Counted from the first letter of the stretch, positions 17,688-27,747 are shown. The stretch is DNA of 64,000 nucleotides from Dehalogenimonas sp. THU2 (GCF_039749495.1 NZ_JBDLLU010000005.1:62001-126000), one strand, 5' to 3'. Notes: generated from the letters alone by a model not told the origin. Numbers and translations: made by a program.

Positions 17688-19312
17688 TTTTCCTCCACAC
17701 TTATTATCTCGGCGCCGCGTCGCTGCGCCTCTTTGACCAGGTGATTGTTGGGCGGCTCGTGAATGCAGGTCACCTGGCACGGCGTGCCCAGGCAGGCCGA
17801 CAGAATGTCGGCGGTGACCCGTTTGTTCTCCGGCTCGTTGATCTTGTTCATATGGATGGGGAATTTGAAAGACAGAGTGACCATGCCGTTATCAAAGGCC
17901 ACCGGCTGGACGCCGGCGCTGCGCAGTATGGCCAAGGCGGGTGAACGCCGCAGTTGCGGCGGCGCCGCGGTCAGTATCTGCGGCCATTGGGCGGCCAATT
18001 CTTCCAAGTTGCCTATTATTCCGGCTTCAGATTTTGACACCGGCACAGAGGTATCCGCCGCAATCGATGGTTCTCTAACCGGCGAACGTGGCACCGGCTG
18101 AGCGGCAGGTGCGGCTGCAAGCGGCGCGGGCGGCTGTACCGGCGCCGGTTTTGGCTCTACTGCCGGGGGTTTGATTTCCGTGGGTCTGGCCGCGGTTTTC
18201 GGGGGTGCGACAGGCGCGGGCGTCGCGGCCGCCACCGGTTTCAAAGTGACATCGATCAGCGCCATTTCCATCGCCAGGGGACTGGTCATGTCGGCGACGG
18301 AGGATAGCACGGCAAAGCTCTTAAGGGCTTTGAGTATTTGTTCCAGTTCCGTCGATTCGGCCACGGCCAGCGTCCCGGCCAGTTCCTCGGCGGTCAGGCC
18401 CAATGAATCAGCGGAGCCCGCTTTGACCATCAGAAGCTGCCGCAGCTTTTCCACCAGTTCCCGGTTGAACTGTTTCAGGTCCACGCCGTCGGCGGCTACT
18501 CCGGACAGGAGCCTCATGCCCGCGGCGGGGTCATTCGCGGCGATATGCCGGACCAGTTGGCTGGAGCGGTCGTCGCCGGTGAGACCCAGGCCGGACTGGA
18601 CCTGGCGCAGGCCGATACGACCGTCGTTGACCGTGGCGATCTGCTGCAGTAGGTTCTCCGCGTCCCGCAGGCTGCCGCCGGAAGCTCGGGCGAGGAGAGC
18701 CAGCCCGTCGGGGTCTATCTCGACACCCTCGGCGACGGCGATCTCGGCCAGCTTGTTAGCGATATCCGTCGCCGATAGACGCCGGAAGTCGAAGCGCTGG
18801 CAGCGGGACATGATCGTCGGTAATATTTTATGGAGTTCCGTCGTCGCCAAAATAAAAATGACTCTCGGCGGCGGTTCTTCCAGCGTCTTCAGCAGGGCAT
18901 TAGAGGCGCTGGTGGAGAGCATGTGGACTTCATCAATGATATAGACCTTGTAGCGGGCCTCGGACGGGGCGTAGTTGACGCGTTCCTTGAGTTCCCGGAT
19001 ATCGTCCACGCCGGTATTGGAGGCGGCGTCGATCTCTATGACATCCATGGCGCTACCCGAGGTGATGGCGCGGCACATGGAGCAGGTGTTGCACGGCTCG
19101 CCCAAGCCCTCATTGGTCAGGCAGTTGACCGCCTTGGCCAGGATGCGGCCGGTGGAAGTCTTGCCGGTGCCCCGCGGTCCGCAGAACAGGTATGCCTGAG
19201 CCATGCGCCGCTGCCGGAGAGCGGAGAGCAGGGTGCTGGTTATCGGCGTTTGTCCCACCACCTCGGCGAGGCTCTGGGGGCGCCATTTGCGGTAATATAC
19301 CTGACAAGACAT
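17669..19312 (-). CDS. dnaX: DNA polymerase III subunit gamma/tau
   Basis: 547 aa. AAA+ clamp-loader motor: Walker A CGPRGTGKTS near residue 45, four-cysteine zinc module (CNTCSMC), Walker B VYIIDEVHMLS and sensor 1/SRC box at MSRCQRFDF. Domain III continues to about residue 350, followed by an Ala/Pro-rich linker (about 360-425) and a small C-terminal tau-like domain. It loads the beta clamp. The promoter just upstream would give a leader of only about three bases. It heads a seven-gene operon ending with recO. Confidence 0.97.
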   Translation of the reverse strand: MSCQVYYRKWRPQSLAEVVGQTPITSTLLSALRQRRMAQAYLFCGPRGTGKTSTGRILAKAVNCLTNEGLGEPCNTCSMCRAITSGSAMDVIEIDAASNTGVDDIRELKERVNYAPSEARYKVYIIDEVHMLSTSASNALLKTLEEPPPRVIFILATTELHKILPTIMSRCQRFDFRRLSATDIANKLAEIAVAEGVEIDPDGLALLARASGGSLRDAENLLQQIATVNDGRIGLRQVQSGLGLTGDDRSSQLVRHIAANDPAAGMRLLSGVAADGVDLKQFNRELVEKLRQLLMVKAGSADSLGLTAEELAGTLAVAESTELEQILKALKSFAVLSSVADMTSPLAMEMALIDVTLKPVAAATPAPVAPPKTAARPTEIKPPAVEPKPAPVQPPAPLAAAPAAQPVPRSPVREPSIAADTSVPVSKSEAGIIGNLEELAAQWPQILTAAPPQLRRSPALAILRSAGVQPVAFDNGMVTLSFKFPIHMNKINEPENKRVTADILSACLGTPCQVTCIHEPPNNHLVKEAQRRGAEIISVEEKWTSQG

Positions 19313-19322
19313 AAGCGCCGTA

Positions 19323-19350
19323 ATTATACCTTATGCCGGGGTATTTCTAA
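19323..19350 (-). promoter_or_regulatory. dnaX promoter, start codon next to -10
   Basis: On the minus strand TTAGAA (19345-19350), 16-base spacer, and a perfect TATAAT (19323-19328). Only ten bases separate the -10 box from the dnaX ATG, so transcription should begin two to four bases before the start codon, leaving no room for a ribosome binding site. Confidence 0.6.
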
Positions 19351-19409
19351 AGACAATAATAGCGCCGAAAAATGAGCCGGTTGTGGTTGCTTTACGGTAC
19401 AGGGAGTGG

Positions 19410-19438
19410 CGAGAGGCGGCTCACTGAGCCGCCTCTCG
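19410..19438 (-). terminator. 14-bp hairpin after rpoD
   Basis: CGAGAGGCGGCTCA and its exact reverse complement (19425-19438) surround one base; with unpairing this gives a stable stem with a short loop. It lies eight bases past the rpoD stop. The TTTT run is on the plus-strand side, so it may work in both directions or mainly block read-through from the opposite strand. Confidence 0.7.
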
Positions 19439-19445
19439 TTTTATC

Positions 19446-20945
<1,500 letters not shown>

Positions 20946-20952
20946 TCTCTTT

Positions 20953-22725
20953 TTACCTTCCCGGGCCGCGGTGCCGGTCCTCTTTGCGCTTAAAAAGCTC
21001 GGCAAGGCGGCTGTCTAGAGCCAGGCCCTGCTCCTGAAATTTGAGGATCTCGGCGGAACTGCCCTTGTCAATTTCAGCGTTGAGTACATCTTTTATTTTG
21101 ATGGCGGTAGCTTTAAGGTGTTTTTCTTCCAGGCGCAAGGCGCACTCGGACAGCCTCTCTGCCAGGCGGTTGTCCGGCGCCGGAGCGCCCAATAGGCGGT
21201 CAAAACCGTCCCGGATGGCGGCGTCCAGCCGCTGCCGGATGACCGCGAGGTCGTCGGAAGCCAGGCAGGCGGCATAGATCTCCCGGTTCTCCACGCTCTC
21301 GAAATACTCCGGCTTGACCGCTTTGCATTGCGGCTTGAGCTCAGGATGCTTCAGCAGGAGCGCCAGGAAGTAGTCTTCGATCGGACTGGCCAACGCCGGG
21401 GGCGGCGCCACAGTCGCCGGAGCGCCCGGTTCCAAGCGGTGCGGGGCCGGAGGTTGTTTCAGACGGTTCAGGCTGTACTGCAGGTCCGCGGTGGTGGCGC
21501 CGACCCGTCCGGCCAGCTCCGCCAGGTAATGACCGCGCCGTACCGGGTCCTTGATGCCGGCGACGACGGGCAACAGCTTTTCCGCCAGTCCCGATTTGCC
21601 GGCGGCTGTGCGCAGGTCGAAGCCGATGGCGGCGTGGTTGAAGACGAAATCCACCAACGGCCCGGCCAAGGCGATAAGATTGGTCCAATCGACGGAGTCG
21701 TGCCGGATGACATCGTCCGGATCCTGTCCCGCCGGGGCGACGGCCACCTTGATCTCTGATTCGAGCAGATTCTCGAACGGCACGCAGCGGGTCATGGCTT
21801 CCTCACCGGCGACATCGGCATCCAGCGCCAGTACCAGCTGGCGCGACAGTTTTTTGAGGATGCCGATCTGCTTCTCGGTGATGGCGGTCCCCATGCTGGC
21901 CACGGTATTTTTGAAGCCGTACTGGTGGCTGATGATGACGTCCAGATAACCCTCGACGATGATAGCCGTGTCAGCCTGGCGGATGGCGGAAGCGGCCAGG
22001 TTGATGCCGAAGAGGGTGGCGCTCTTGGAGAAGAGGGGGGTCTCCGGAGAGTTGAGATACTTGGGCTGGGAGTCGTTGAGGACCCTGGCGCCGAAGCCGG
22101 TGATGCGGCCGCGGACATCGGCGATGGGGATGATCACCTGGTCGCGGAAGCGGTCATAGAGGCGGCCGGTATCGGCGCGGCCCAGGAGCCCCGCCTCCAG
22201 CAGCATGTCATCGGGGTAACCCGCCTGGTTCAGGTGGTCTTTAAGCGCCTGCCATTCCGGCAGGGCGTAACCCAATTGGAAATCGGCGATGGAGCCCGCA
22301 TTGACGCCGCGCTTGTCAAGGTAAGCCCGGGCTTTGTCCGCCGCCGGAGAAGTCAGCAGCAGGTCATGAAAATATTGGGCCGCGGCGGCGTTTAAGCGGA
22401 AGAGGTCATCCAGGCGGTCGTGCTCCGGAGTCGGCTGGTAGCGGGAGGGGAGTTGAATGCCGTATTTTTCGGCCAGGCGTTCCAGCGCTTCGCCGAAGGT
22501 CAACCCCTCTTTTTTCATGATGAACGAAAAGATATCGCCGCCGGTGGCGCAGGCGCCGAAGCAGTGCCAGGTCTGGTTATCCGGGTACACGAAGAAGCTG
22601 CCGTGCTTTTCCGAATGGAACGGGCACAGCCCTTTGAGCGTTTTTCCGGAACGCGACAACGGAGTGTACTGACTGATCAGTTCCACTATGTCGGCGCGGT
22701 TTTTTATTTCTGTAACGGTATCCAT
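20953..22725 (-). CDS. dnaG: DNA primase DnaG
   Basis: 590 aa. N-terminal CHC2-type zinc domain: [10 protein letters not shown] and [12 protein letters not shown] (about 35-66), then the catalytic RNA-polymerase/Toprim core with VEGYLDVI (about 258), DADVAGEEA and DPDD. The C-terminal part is the helicase-binding helical domain. It synthesises primers for replication. It lies directly upstream of rpoD, as in the macromolecular synthesis operon of many bacteria, but without rpsU. Confidence 0.96.
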   Translation of the reverse strand: MDTVTEIKNRADIVELISQYTPLSRSGKTLKGLCPFHSEKHGSFFVYPDNQTWHCFGACATGGDIFSFIMKKEGLTFGEALERLAEKYGIQLPSRYQPTPEHDRLDDLFRLNAAAAQYFHDLLLTSPAADKARAYLDKRGVNAGSIADFQLGYALPEWQALKDHLNQAGYPDDMLLEAGLLGRADTGRLYDRFRDQVIIPIADVRGRITGFGARVLNDSQPKYLNSPETPLFSKSATLFGINLAASAIRQADTAIIVEGYLDVIISHQYGFKNTVASMGTAITEKQIGILKKLSRQLVLALDADVAGEEAMTRCVPFENLLESEIKVAVAPAGQDPDDVIRHDSVDWTNLIALAGPLVDFVFNHAAIGFDLRTAAGKSGLAEKLLPVVAGIKDPVRRGHYLAELAGRVGATTADLQYSLNRLKQPPAPHRLEPGAPATVAPPPALASPIEDYFLALLLKHPELKPQCKAVKPEYFESVENREIYAACLASDDLAVIRQRLDAAIRDGFDRLLGAPAPDNRLAERLSECALRLEEKHLKATAIKIKDVLNAEIDKGSSAEILKFQEQGLALDSRLAELFKRKEDRHRGPGR

Positions 22726-22734
22726 TGATGATTA

Positions 22735-22853
22735 AATCCGAAGCACGAAATACGAAATACGAAACTTGCCGATAAATTTAACCCTGAGATCCCGGCTCAA
22801 TAGAGTATCCGGCCTCTTTTCGGATTTCGACATTAGGATTTCGTATTTACTTT
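22735..22853. repeat. CGAAATAC-type degenerate repeat forming a large inverted repeat
   Basis: The dnaG-dgt gap begins with AATCCGAAGCACGAAATACG and a second CGAAATACGAAAC unit, and ends (read on the minus strand) with GTAAATACGAAATCC and CGAAATCCGAAAAG. The two ends are therefore inverted copies of one degenerate octamer family. Related units occur at 33790-33860. Confidence 0.6.
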
Positions 22854-22856
22854 CTA

Positions 22857-23891
22857 TTATATCAATCCGAAGGACATCGACATGCTGGTGGCGAAGAGGT
22901 CGGTCATACCGGCGATGTAATCCACTACGCCGCGTTCCGGGTCTTCCTCGTTAACGTACTCACCCGGCATCCGGTGCGGGAACCGCAGCAGGAAACCATA
23001 CATGTTCCTGACGATTCTCCGGGCGTCCTCGGCGTCCTGGTCCCGGCGATAATAAACCCGCTCAAAAAGGAAATCCCGCAGCAGGTTGGTAACCTCCAGC
23101 ACTTCCTCGCTCATGCCGATCACCGCCGGGCGGTCCGGCGCCTGTCCGGAGATGCCCCACGAAAATGAAATCACGTCGTGGATCATGGTGTCGATGCGGC
23201 GCGAATGGCTGGCGCCCAGGACTTCCACCGCCCGGGCCGGCAGGTCTGCTTCTTTTAATATCCCGGCCCGCACCGCATCCCCGATGTCGTGGTTGATGTA
23301 GGCCAGGGCGTCGGCCAGGCGGCAGATATCACCCTCCGGCGTGGCCGGGCGGCCGCTGGTGTTGGACATGATACCGGTCCGGGACTTGGAGTGGTTCAGG
23401 ATGCCGTCCCGAACCTCCCAGGTGAGGTTGAGTCCCCGGCCGCCTTTCTCCAGCTTATCTACCACCCGCAGGCTCTGTTCGTTATGCCGGAATCCGCCGG
23501 GGTAGAGCTCAGCCAGCACTTCCTCACCGACATGGCCGAAGGGCGTATGCCCCAGGTCATGCCCCAGGCTGATGGCTTCGGCCAGGTCCTCGTTCAGCCG
23601 CAGAGCCCGGGCGATGGTGCGCGCCAGTTGCGATACTTCCAGCGTATGGGTGAGGCGGGTGACGTAATGATCGCCGCTGGGGGCGATGAAGACCTGGGTC
23701 TTGTGCTTCAGCCGCCGGAAAGCCTTGGAATGGATGATGCGGTCGCGGTCCCGCTGAAAGGCGGTGCGCACCGCGCAGGGCTCCTCGGCGACGGCACGGC
23801 CGCGGCTATCGGCGGAGAACGTCGCGAAAGGCGACAGCCATTGCCTTTCGCGTTCTTCCAGGGAAATGCGGACTCCGGACAGATCGTTCAT
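22857..23891 (-). CDS. dgt: Deoxyguanosinetriphosphate triphosphohydrolase-like protein
   Basis: 344 aa. HD-domain metal ligands are visible as TRLTHTLEV (His about 82), HDLGHTPFGHVGE (His-Asp about 110-111) and a later NHDIGDAVRAG (Asp about 201). The N-terminal CAVRTAFQRDRDRIIHSKAFRRLKHKTQV segment is typical of the dGTPase type 2 family. It hydrolyses dNTPs to nucleosides and triphosphate, limiting dNTP pools. It stands alone between repeat-filled gaps. Confidence 0.93.
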   Translation of the reverse strand: MNDLSGVRISLEERERQWLSPFATFSADSRGRAVAEEPCAVRTAFQRDRDRIIHSKAFRRLKHKTQVFIAPSGDHYVTRLTHTLEVSQLARTIARALRLNEDLAEAISLGHDLGHTPFGHVGEEVLAELYPGGFRHNEQSLRVVDKLEKGGRGLNLTWEVRDGILNHSKSRTGIMSNTSGRPATPEGDICRLADALAYINHDIGDAVRAGILKEADLPARAVEVLGASHSRRIDTMIHDVISFSWGISGQAPDRPAVIGMSEEVLEVTNLLRDFLFERVYYRRDQDAEDARRIVRNMYGFLLRFPHRMPGEYVNEEDPERGVVDYIAGMTDLFATSMSMSFGLI

Positions 23892-23996
23892 CGGGGGCTT
23901 CGTTCCTCAGCGGGGACTCCGGCCTTGCGCCGAATGGCGCCGAAACCCCGTCCGCATGATGCGTTTTGATGCATATTAATGCTCGAATTCGATAGC

Positions 23997-24127
23997 TCCT
24001 CCGTTACTGGAGGTGCCCCCTCACCTAACCTCTCCCCGTTGGGGGAGAGGGATTATAATCTGTCCTGATAGACTCTTCGTTGCTGGAGGTGCCCCGTCAC
24101 CTTAATCCTCTCCCCGCAGGGGAGAGG
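23997..24127. repeat. Two tandem copies of a CCTCTCCCC hairpin repeat
   Basis: Copy 1 (23997-24050) and copy 2 (24072-24127) share the order TGGAGGTGCCCC, TCACCT, then a hairpin CCTCTCCCC / GGGGAGAGG with a three- to four-base loop (stems 24029-24037/24042-24050 and 24107-24115/24119-24127). This 'ctctcccc...ggggagag' type is a known dispersed palindromic repeat class in many bacterial genomes. It fills the gap between dgt and ppsA and may act as a terminator of ppsA. Confidence 0.8.
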
Positions 24128-24148
24128 AAATTACCCGATACGCTTTTT

Positions 24149-26413
24149 TTATACCTTCAGCTTGGCTTCCGCCCGGGCGATGATCTCGCGGGTGGTGCCG
24201 ATCATATCAGGGCTGACCGAGACCGAGGTGATGCCCCAGGAGACCAGTTTTTCGGTCAGTTCCGGGTATACCGACGGCGCCTGGCCGCAGATGGAAGCGG
24301 TGATGCCTCTCCGCTTTGCTGTGGTGACGGCGATCTCCAGGGCAGCCATGACCGCCTCATTGCGCTCGTCGAAAGTATCCTGCAGCTTCTCGGAATCACG
24401 GTCGACGCCCAGCACCAGCTGGGTCAGGTCGTTGGAGCCGATGGAGATGCCGTCGATACCAACGTCGATGAATTTGTCCATCAGGAAGATGTTGGCCGGA
24501 ATCTCGGTCATCATCCACAGTTTGAAGTCAGGCCCGCGCTTCAGGCCCTCGGCTTCCAGAATCTCCTTGGTCCGGATCAGTTCATCGACGGTGCGCACGA
24601 ATGGAATCATCACCCAGAGATTGGGGTAATCCTTGCGCACCCGTTTGATGGCTTCTATCTCCATCTTGAAGCTTTCGATGTCACGGATGTAACGTGAGGC
24701 GCCACGGTAGCCCAGCATCGGATTTTCTTCCGGCTGCTCGTATTTGTCGCCGCCCTCAAGCTCGCGGTATTCGTTGGTCTTGAAGTCGGTGGTGCGGTAA
24801 ACGACCGGGCGGGGGTGGAAAGCCTTAGCGAACGGCAGGATACCATCGTAGAGCTTCTGGATGAATTCTTCCTGCCGGCCAGTTTCCACCATGAAGTTGG
24901 GGTGCTTGCCGATGGCGCTGACGATGAATTCGGCTCGGAGGAGACCGACACCGTCGACGTTGCGGGCGGCGACCAGGTCAGCCAGTTCCGGCTGTGCCAG
25001 GTTGACATAAACTCTGGTCTTAGTCTTGATGGCGTCGCGGACCATGCTGACGACCGAGGAGGTCTGGATGCGGCGGGTCACCTTGCCGTCGTAAACCTTG
25101 CCGTGGGCGCCGTCGACGGTGATGATCTGGCCGGTTTTAAGCAGGGAGGTGGCCTCGCCGGTGCCGACGACACAGGGGATTCCCAGTTCGCGGCTGACGA
25201 TGGCGGCGTGGGAGGTGCGGCCGCCGCGGTTGGTGACGATAGCTGCCGCCCGTTTCATGGCGGGTACGAAATCCGGGGTGGTCATCTCCGCCACCAGGAT
25301 ATCGCCGGTGAAGACCTGGTCGATGTTGGCGGGGTCCAGGATGATCTTGACCGGACCGGAAGCCAAGCCGGGGGAAGCGGCGGCGCCGGACAGCAGGATC
25401 GGGCGCTTGATCTCCGGTTCCATCTCGGTGCTTTCCTTGATGGCGGTGACGGGGCGGGACTGGACGATGAAAATATCGCCGTTCTCCTTGGCCCACTCGA
25501 TGTCCTGCGGTACGCCGTAATGTTTCTCGATATGAATGGCCAGTTCCGCCAGCTTGATGACGTCATCGTCCGAAAGCTTCTGCTGCTCCTGTCTGGCGGC
25601 GGGAACGCCCTGCCAGTAGTTGGAGCCCTCGGCGCCGGCCTCAATATTACCGGTGTTACGCACCAGCCGCCGGTCCTGGTGGCTGATTCGGCGCGAAACA
25701 ATGGAAGGACCTTCTTTGTCGATGATGAAAAGATCGGGCGTGATTTCACCCGATACCAGCCCTTCACCCAGACCGTAGATGGCCTCGATGACGATCTTGG
25801 AGGGGTCGTTGGTGATGGGTTCGATGGTGAAGACGACGCCGGAAGTCACCGATTGCACCATGCGCTGCACGGGCACGGCGATGCCGACCTGGAAATGATC
25901 GAAGCGCTGTTCAACGCGGTAATATACGGCGCGGGGCTCGAAAAGCGAGGCCCAGCATTTCTGGACCGCCGCCACCACGGCGTCTCCGCCTTCTATGTTC
26001 AAATAGGTGCTCTGCTGGCCGGCAAAGGAGGCTTCCGGCAGATCTTCCGCCGTGGCCGAGGATCTGACCGCCACCAGTCCCTCACCGAGGGTGGCATAAG
26101 CTTCCTTGATCTTCCCCGCCAGGTCCGGCGGCAGGGGCGTGTCCATGATAAGCTGTTTGACCGCGCCGGCGGCGGCGGTCAGGGCTTTGGAGTCTTCCAC
26201 GTCCAGGTTTTCCAGCGCTGATTTGATCCGGGGTTGCAACTCGGAAGCAGCGATAAAATCATAATACGCGTTGGCTGTTACGATAAAGCCAGGAGGAACC
26301 GGAATCTTTGCGGCGGTCATTTCGCCCAGATTGGCGCCTTTACCACCGACTATGGGAATGTCATTCTTGGTTACCTGGTTGAACCAGACAATCGCCTCCG
26401 GCGTCTTCTGCAT
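24149..26413 (-). CDS. ppsA: Phosphoenolpyruvate synthase
   Basis: 754 aa, a typical length. The N-terminal ATP-grasp domain opens with VGGKGANLGEMT and contains VRSSATAEDLPEASFAGQQ; the swivelling phosphohistidine domain has GGRTSHAAIVSRELGIPCVVG near residue 402 with the catalytic His; the C-terminal TIM barrel shows the SIGSNDLTQ and ASICGQAPS motifs with the catalytic Cys. It converts pyruvate and ATP to PEP, AMP and phosphate, feeding gluconeogenesis. With the pyruvate:ferredoxin oxidoreductase at 35-38 kb it fits autotrophic or acetate-based carbon assimilation. Confidence 0.97.
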   Translation of the reverse strand: MQKTPEAIVWFNQVTKNDIPIVGGKGANLGEMTAAKIPVPPGFIVTANAYYDFIAASELQPRIKSALENLDVEDSKALTAAAGAVKQLIMDTPLPPDLAGKIKEAYATLGEGLVAVRSSATAEDLPEASFAGQQSTYLNIEGGDAVVAAVQKCWASLFEPRAVYYRVEQRFDHFQVGIAVPVQRMVQSVTSGVVFTIEPITNDPSKIVIEAIYGLGEGLVSGEITPDLFIIDKEGPSIVSRRISHQDRRLVRNTGNIEAGAEGSNYWQGVPAARQEQQKLSDDDVIKLAELAIHIEKHYGVPQDIEWAKENGDIFIVQSRPVTAIKESTEMEPEIKRPILLSGAAASPGLASGPVKIILDPANIDQVFTGDILVAEMTTPDFVPAMKRAAAIVTNRGGRTSHAAIVSRELGIPCVVGTGEATSLLKTGQIITVDGAHGKVYDGKVTRRIQTSSVVSMVRDAIKTKTRVYVNLAQPELADLVAARNVDGVGLLRAEFIVSAIGKHPNFMVETGRQEEFIQKLYDGILPFAKAFHPRPVVYRTTDFKTNEYRELEGGDKYEQPEENPMLGYRGASRYIRDIESFKMEIEAIKRVRKDYPNLWVMIPFVRTVDELIRTKEILEAEGLKRGPDFKLWMMTEIPANIFLMDKFIDVGIDGISIGSNDLTQLVLGVDRDSEKLQDTFDERNEAVMAALEIAVTTAKRRGITASICGQAPSVYPELTEKLVSWGITSVSVSPDMIGTTREIIARAEAKLKV

Positions 26414-26523
26414 TCCTCTTGTCTCCTTCCAGACAGCTAGATGTTTTCTGGGTACGCACCTGAATCAGGGTATGACGCTTTTCTTGGAAACTCCGGTAGA
26501 CCTTTTATCGGCAAAGGCTAACT

Positions 26524-26552
26524 ATTCTACTATAAACCGGACTCATTGTGAA
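26524..26552 (-). promoter_or_regulatory. ppsA promoter
   Basis: On the minus strand TTCACA (26547-26552), 17-base spacer and TAGAAT (26524-26529). It would give a 5' leader of about 100 bases before the ppsA start. Confidence 0.55.
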
Positions 26553-26598
26553 GAGCCTTGCTAATCCCCGCGGAAATATTCTACCACGGCTGGGCGTC

Positions 26599-26608
26599 AA
26601 CACGTGTT
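26599..26608. promoter_or_regulatory. Perfect palindrome in the ppsA/BFN divergent gap
   Basis: AACACGTGTT is a ten-base perfect palindrome lying seven bases upstream of the -35 box of the plus-strand gene and behind the ppsA promoter, a sensible place for an operator. Confidence 0.35.
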
Positions 26609-26615
26609 TACTTCA

Positions 26616-26644
26616 TTGACACCCCATGACCATAAAGGTAGAAT
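26616..26644 (+). promoter_or_regulatory. Promoter of the bifunctional nuclease gene
   Basis: Perfect TTGACA (26616-26621), 17-base spacer and TAGAAT (26639-26644), about 40 bases of leader before the ATG at 26693. Confidence 0.75.
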
Positions 26645-26692
26645 TGGGCAGGTTTAACAAGGCTAACCGCGCATTGGAGGCTCCCGAAAATA

Positions 26693-27259
26693 ATGATAGA
26701 AATGACCATTGAGAGCATACGTGTCAGCCTGGTGAATTATCAGCGGGTGGTCATGCTCAAAGAAAAAAATACCCTGCGTTATCTGCCGATCTGGATCGGT
26801 TCCGCCGAGGCGCAGGCCATCGCCATCCGGCTGCAGGAAGGCATTCAGGTGCAGCGGCCGATGACCCACGACCTCCTGGCGACGACCATCGAGGTGCTGG
26901 GCGCCAAGGTGGAGCACGTTATCGTCAACGACCTCAAGAACGATACCTTCTACGCCAAGATACTGCTCAACTTCGGCGGCAACCAGCTTGAGATAGATTC
27001 CCGGCCCTCCGACGCGCTGGCGCTGGCGGTCAGGGTGGACGTGCCCATCTACGCCGACGAATCGGTGCTGGACAAGGCAGGCATCGTCCTGGAACGCGAG
27101 AGCGAAGGCGGCGCCGATGCGCTGGAAGCTATCGATGGCACCGCCGACGTTTCCGAAAAGCGCAAAAAAGCCAGCGAGGACGAGATCAAGAAGATGAGCG
27201 CCTTCCGCGATTTCATCGACAACCTCGACCTTGAGGATTTCGACAAGCGGAAATCGTAG
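26693..27259 (+). CDS. Bifunctional nuclease (BFN/DUF151) family protein
   Basis: 188 aa. The DUF151 fold is clear in residues 1-135: LPIWIGSAEAQAIAIRLQ, RPMTHDLL, VIVNDLKNDTFYAKI and the IDSRPSDALALAVRV box. A charged C-terminal tail contains a UvrB-like end. Homologues such as TM0160 have been described with a bifunctional-nuclease domain; the biological role in bacteria is not settled. It is monocistronic, with its own strong promoter and terminator. Confidence 0.9.
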   Translation: MIEMTIESIRVSLVNYQRVVMLKEKNTLRYLPIWIGSAEAQAIAIRLQEGIQVQRPMTHDLLATTIEVLGAKVEHVIVNDLKNDTFYAKILLNFGGNQLEIDSRPSDALALAVRVDVPIYADESVLDKAGIVLERESEGGADALEAIDGTADVSEKRKKASEDEIKKMSAFRDFIDNLDLEDFDKRKS

Positions 27260-27280
27260 GGGTTAAAACGGCAGACCGAA

Positions 27281-27309
27281 GAGGGCGCTTTCAAGCGCCC
27301 TCTTTTTTT
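27281..27309 (+). terminator. Intrinsic terminator after the BFN gene
   Basis: GAGGGCGCTT / AAGCGCCCTC with a two-base loop followed by seven T residues. Confidence 0.92.
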
Positions 27310-27352
27310 ACGGTATTCACGGGGAAACTGGCAAGCAGATTATGGCGGCTTT

Positions 27353-27466
27353 GAGATCGTTTCGCCGGAGGCTCACGATGACGGTTTGTTTTATCGTTGA
27401 TTCCGTCATGGAACCAGGGCTGGTGGCTATGAGATTGCCACGTCGCTTCGCTCCTCGCAGTGACGG
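27353..27466. repeat. Two divergent copies of a GAGATTGCCACG...GTGACGG repeat
   Basis: Copy B (27431-27466) runs GAGATTGCCACGTCGC, TTCGCTCC, TCGCAGTGACGG; copy A (27353-27384) is a degenerate relative beginning GAGATCGTTTCGCC and ending CGATGACGG. This is the well-known dispersed repeat whose translation gives 'RSEATWQSH'-like peptides. It has an imperfect palindromic core (GCGAAG/CTTCGC). Confidence 0.7.
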
Positions 27467-27568
27467 TTAAATAATGTCTGTTTGAATTTGACTTCGCTCT
27501 ACGTCTATGGCAAAATCTGGTACTATATCGGGCAGTACTAATCGGCATCGACCGAAAATTAACAATTT

Positions 27569-27574
27569 TATAAT
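27569..27574 (+). promoter_or_regulatory. -10 box before the leader RNA
   Basis: A perfect TATAAT about 25 bases before the structured leader. No good -35 box is found at 16-18 bases, so the call is tentative. Confidence 0.35.
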
Positions 27575-27601
27575 CTCCGAATTTGCACTGACCTAAAACA
27601 G

Positions 27602-27690
27602 ATGTCACGGGGTGCAAACGGTGTCCTGACTCCGTCAGGACCGAGGGTACAGATGGAAACGCCTGTGCCTCCCATTATTGGAAAGGGGAA
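27602..27690 (+). ncRNA. Candidate molybdenum-cofactor (Moco)-type riboswitch
   Basis: A structured leader precedes a terminator and an importer operon. A perfect stem GTCCTGA/TCAGGAC (27623-27629/27635-27641) is followed by CGAGGG (27642-27647), ACAG...GGAAAC...CTGT forming a second stem, and GCCTCCC (27667-27673). The order CCGAGGG, GGAAAC, GCCTCCC is how I remember the conserved core of the Moco RNA motif. The first downstream gene encodes a lipoprotein resembling a molybdopterin-binding fold, which agrees. A cobalamin riboswitch is less likely because no B12-box-like sequence is seen. A covariance-model search would decide. Confidence 0.5.
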
Positions 27691-27715
27691 ATTATGTTTA
27701 AATAATATATATTTT

Positions 27716-27747
27716 AGAGTGCTCTCTTTTTGGGGCACTCTTTTTTT
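27716..27747 (+). terminator. Intrinsic terminator of the leader RNA (expression platform)
   Basis: AGAGTGC / GCACTCT (27716-27722/27735-27741), extendable by G-U pairs to ten base pairs, followed by seven T. It lies between the structured leader and the first gene, as in transcription-attenuating riboswitches. Confidence 0.8.

Noticed and set aside
24815-26221. Long open frame (468 codons) on the plus strand
   Set aside because: Antisense to ppsA, which has all its catalytic motifs; such mirror frames are common in high-GC genes.
27291-27617. 108-codon frame on the minus strand
   Set aside because: It translates a dispersed repeat and a terminator (RSEATWQSH type text), not a gene.
27602-27690. 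Cobalamin riboswitch suggested by the BtuCDF-type genes
   Set aside because: No B12-box-like sequence is seen and the leader is too short; the elements fit a Moco-type RNA better.
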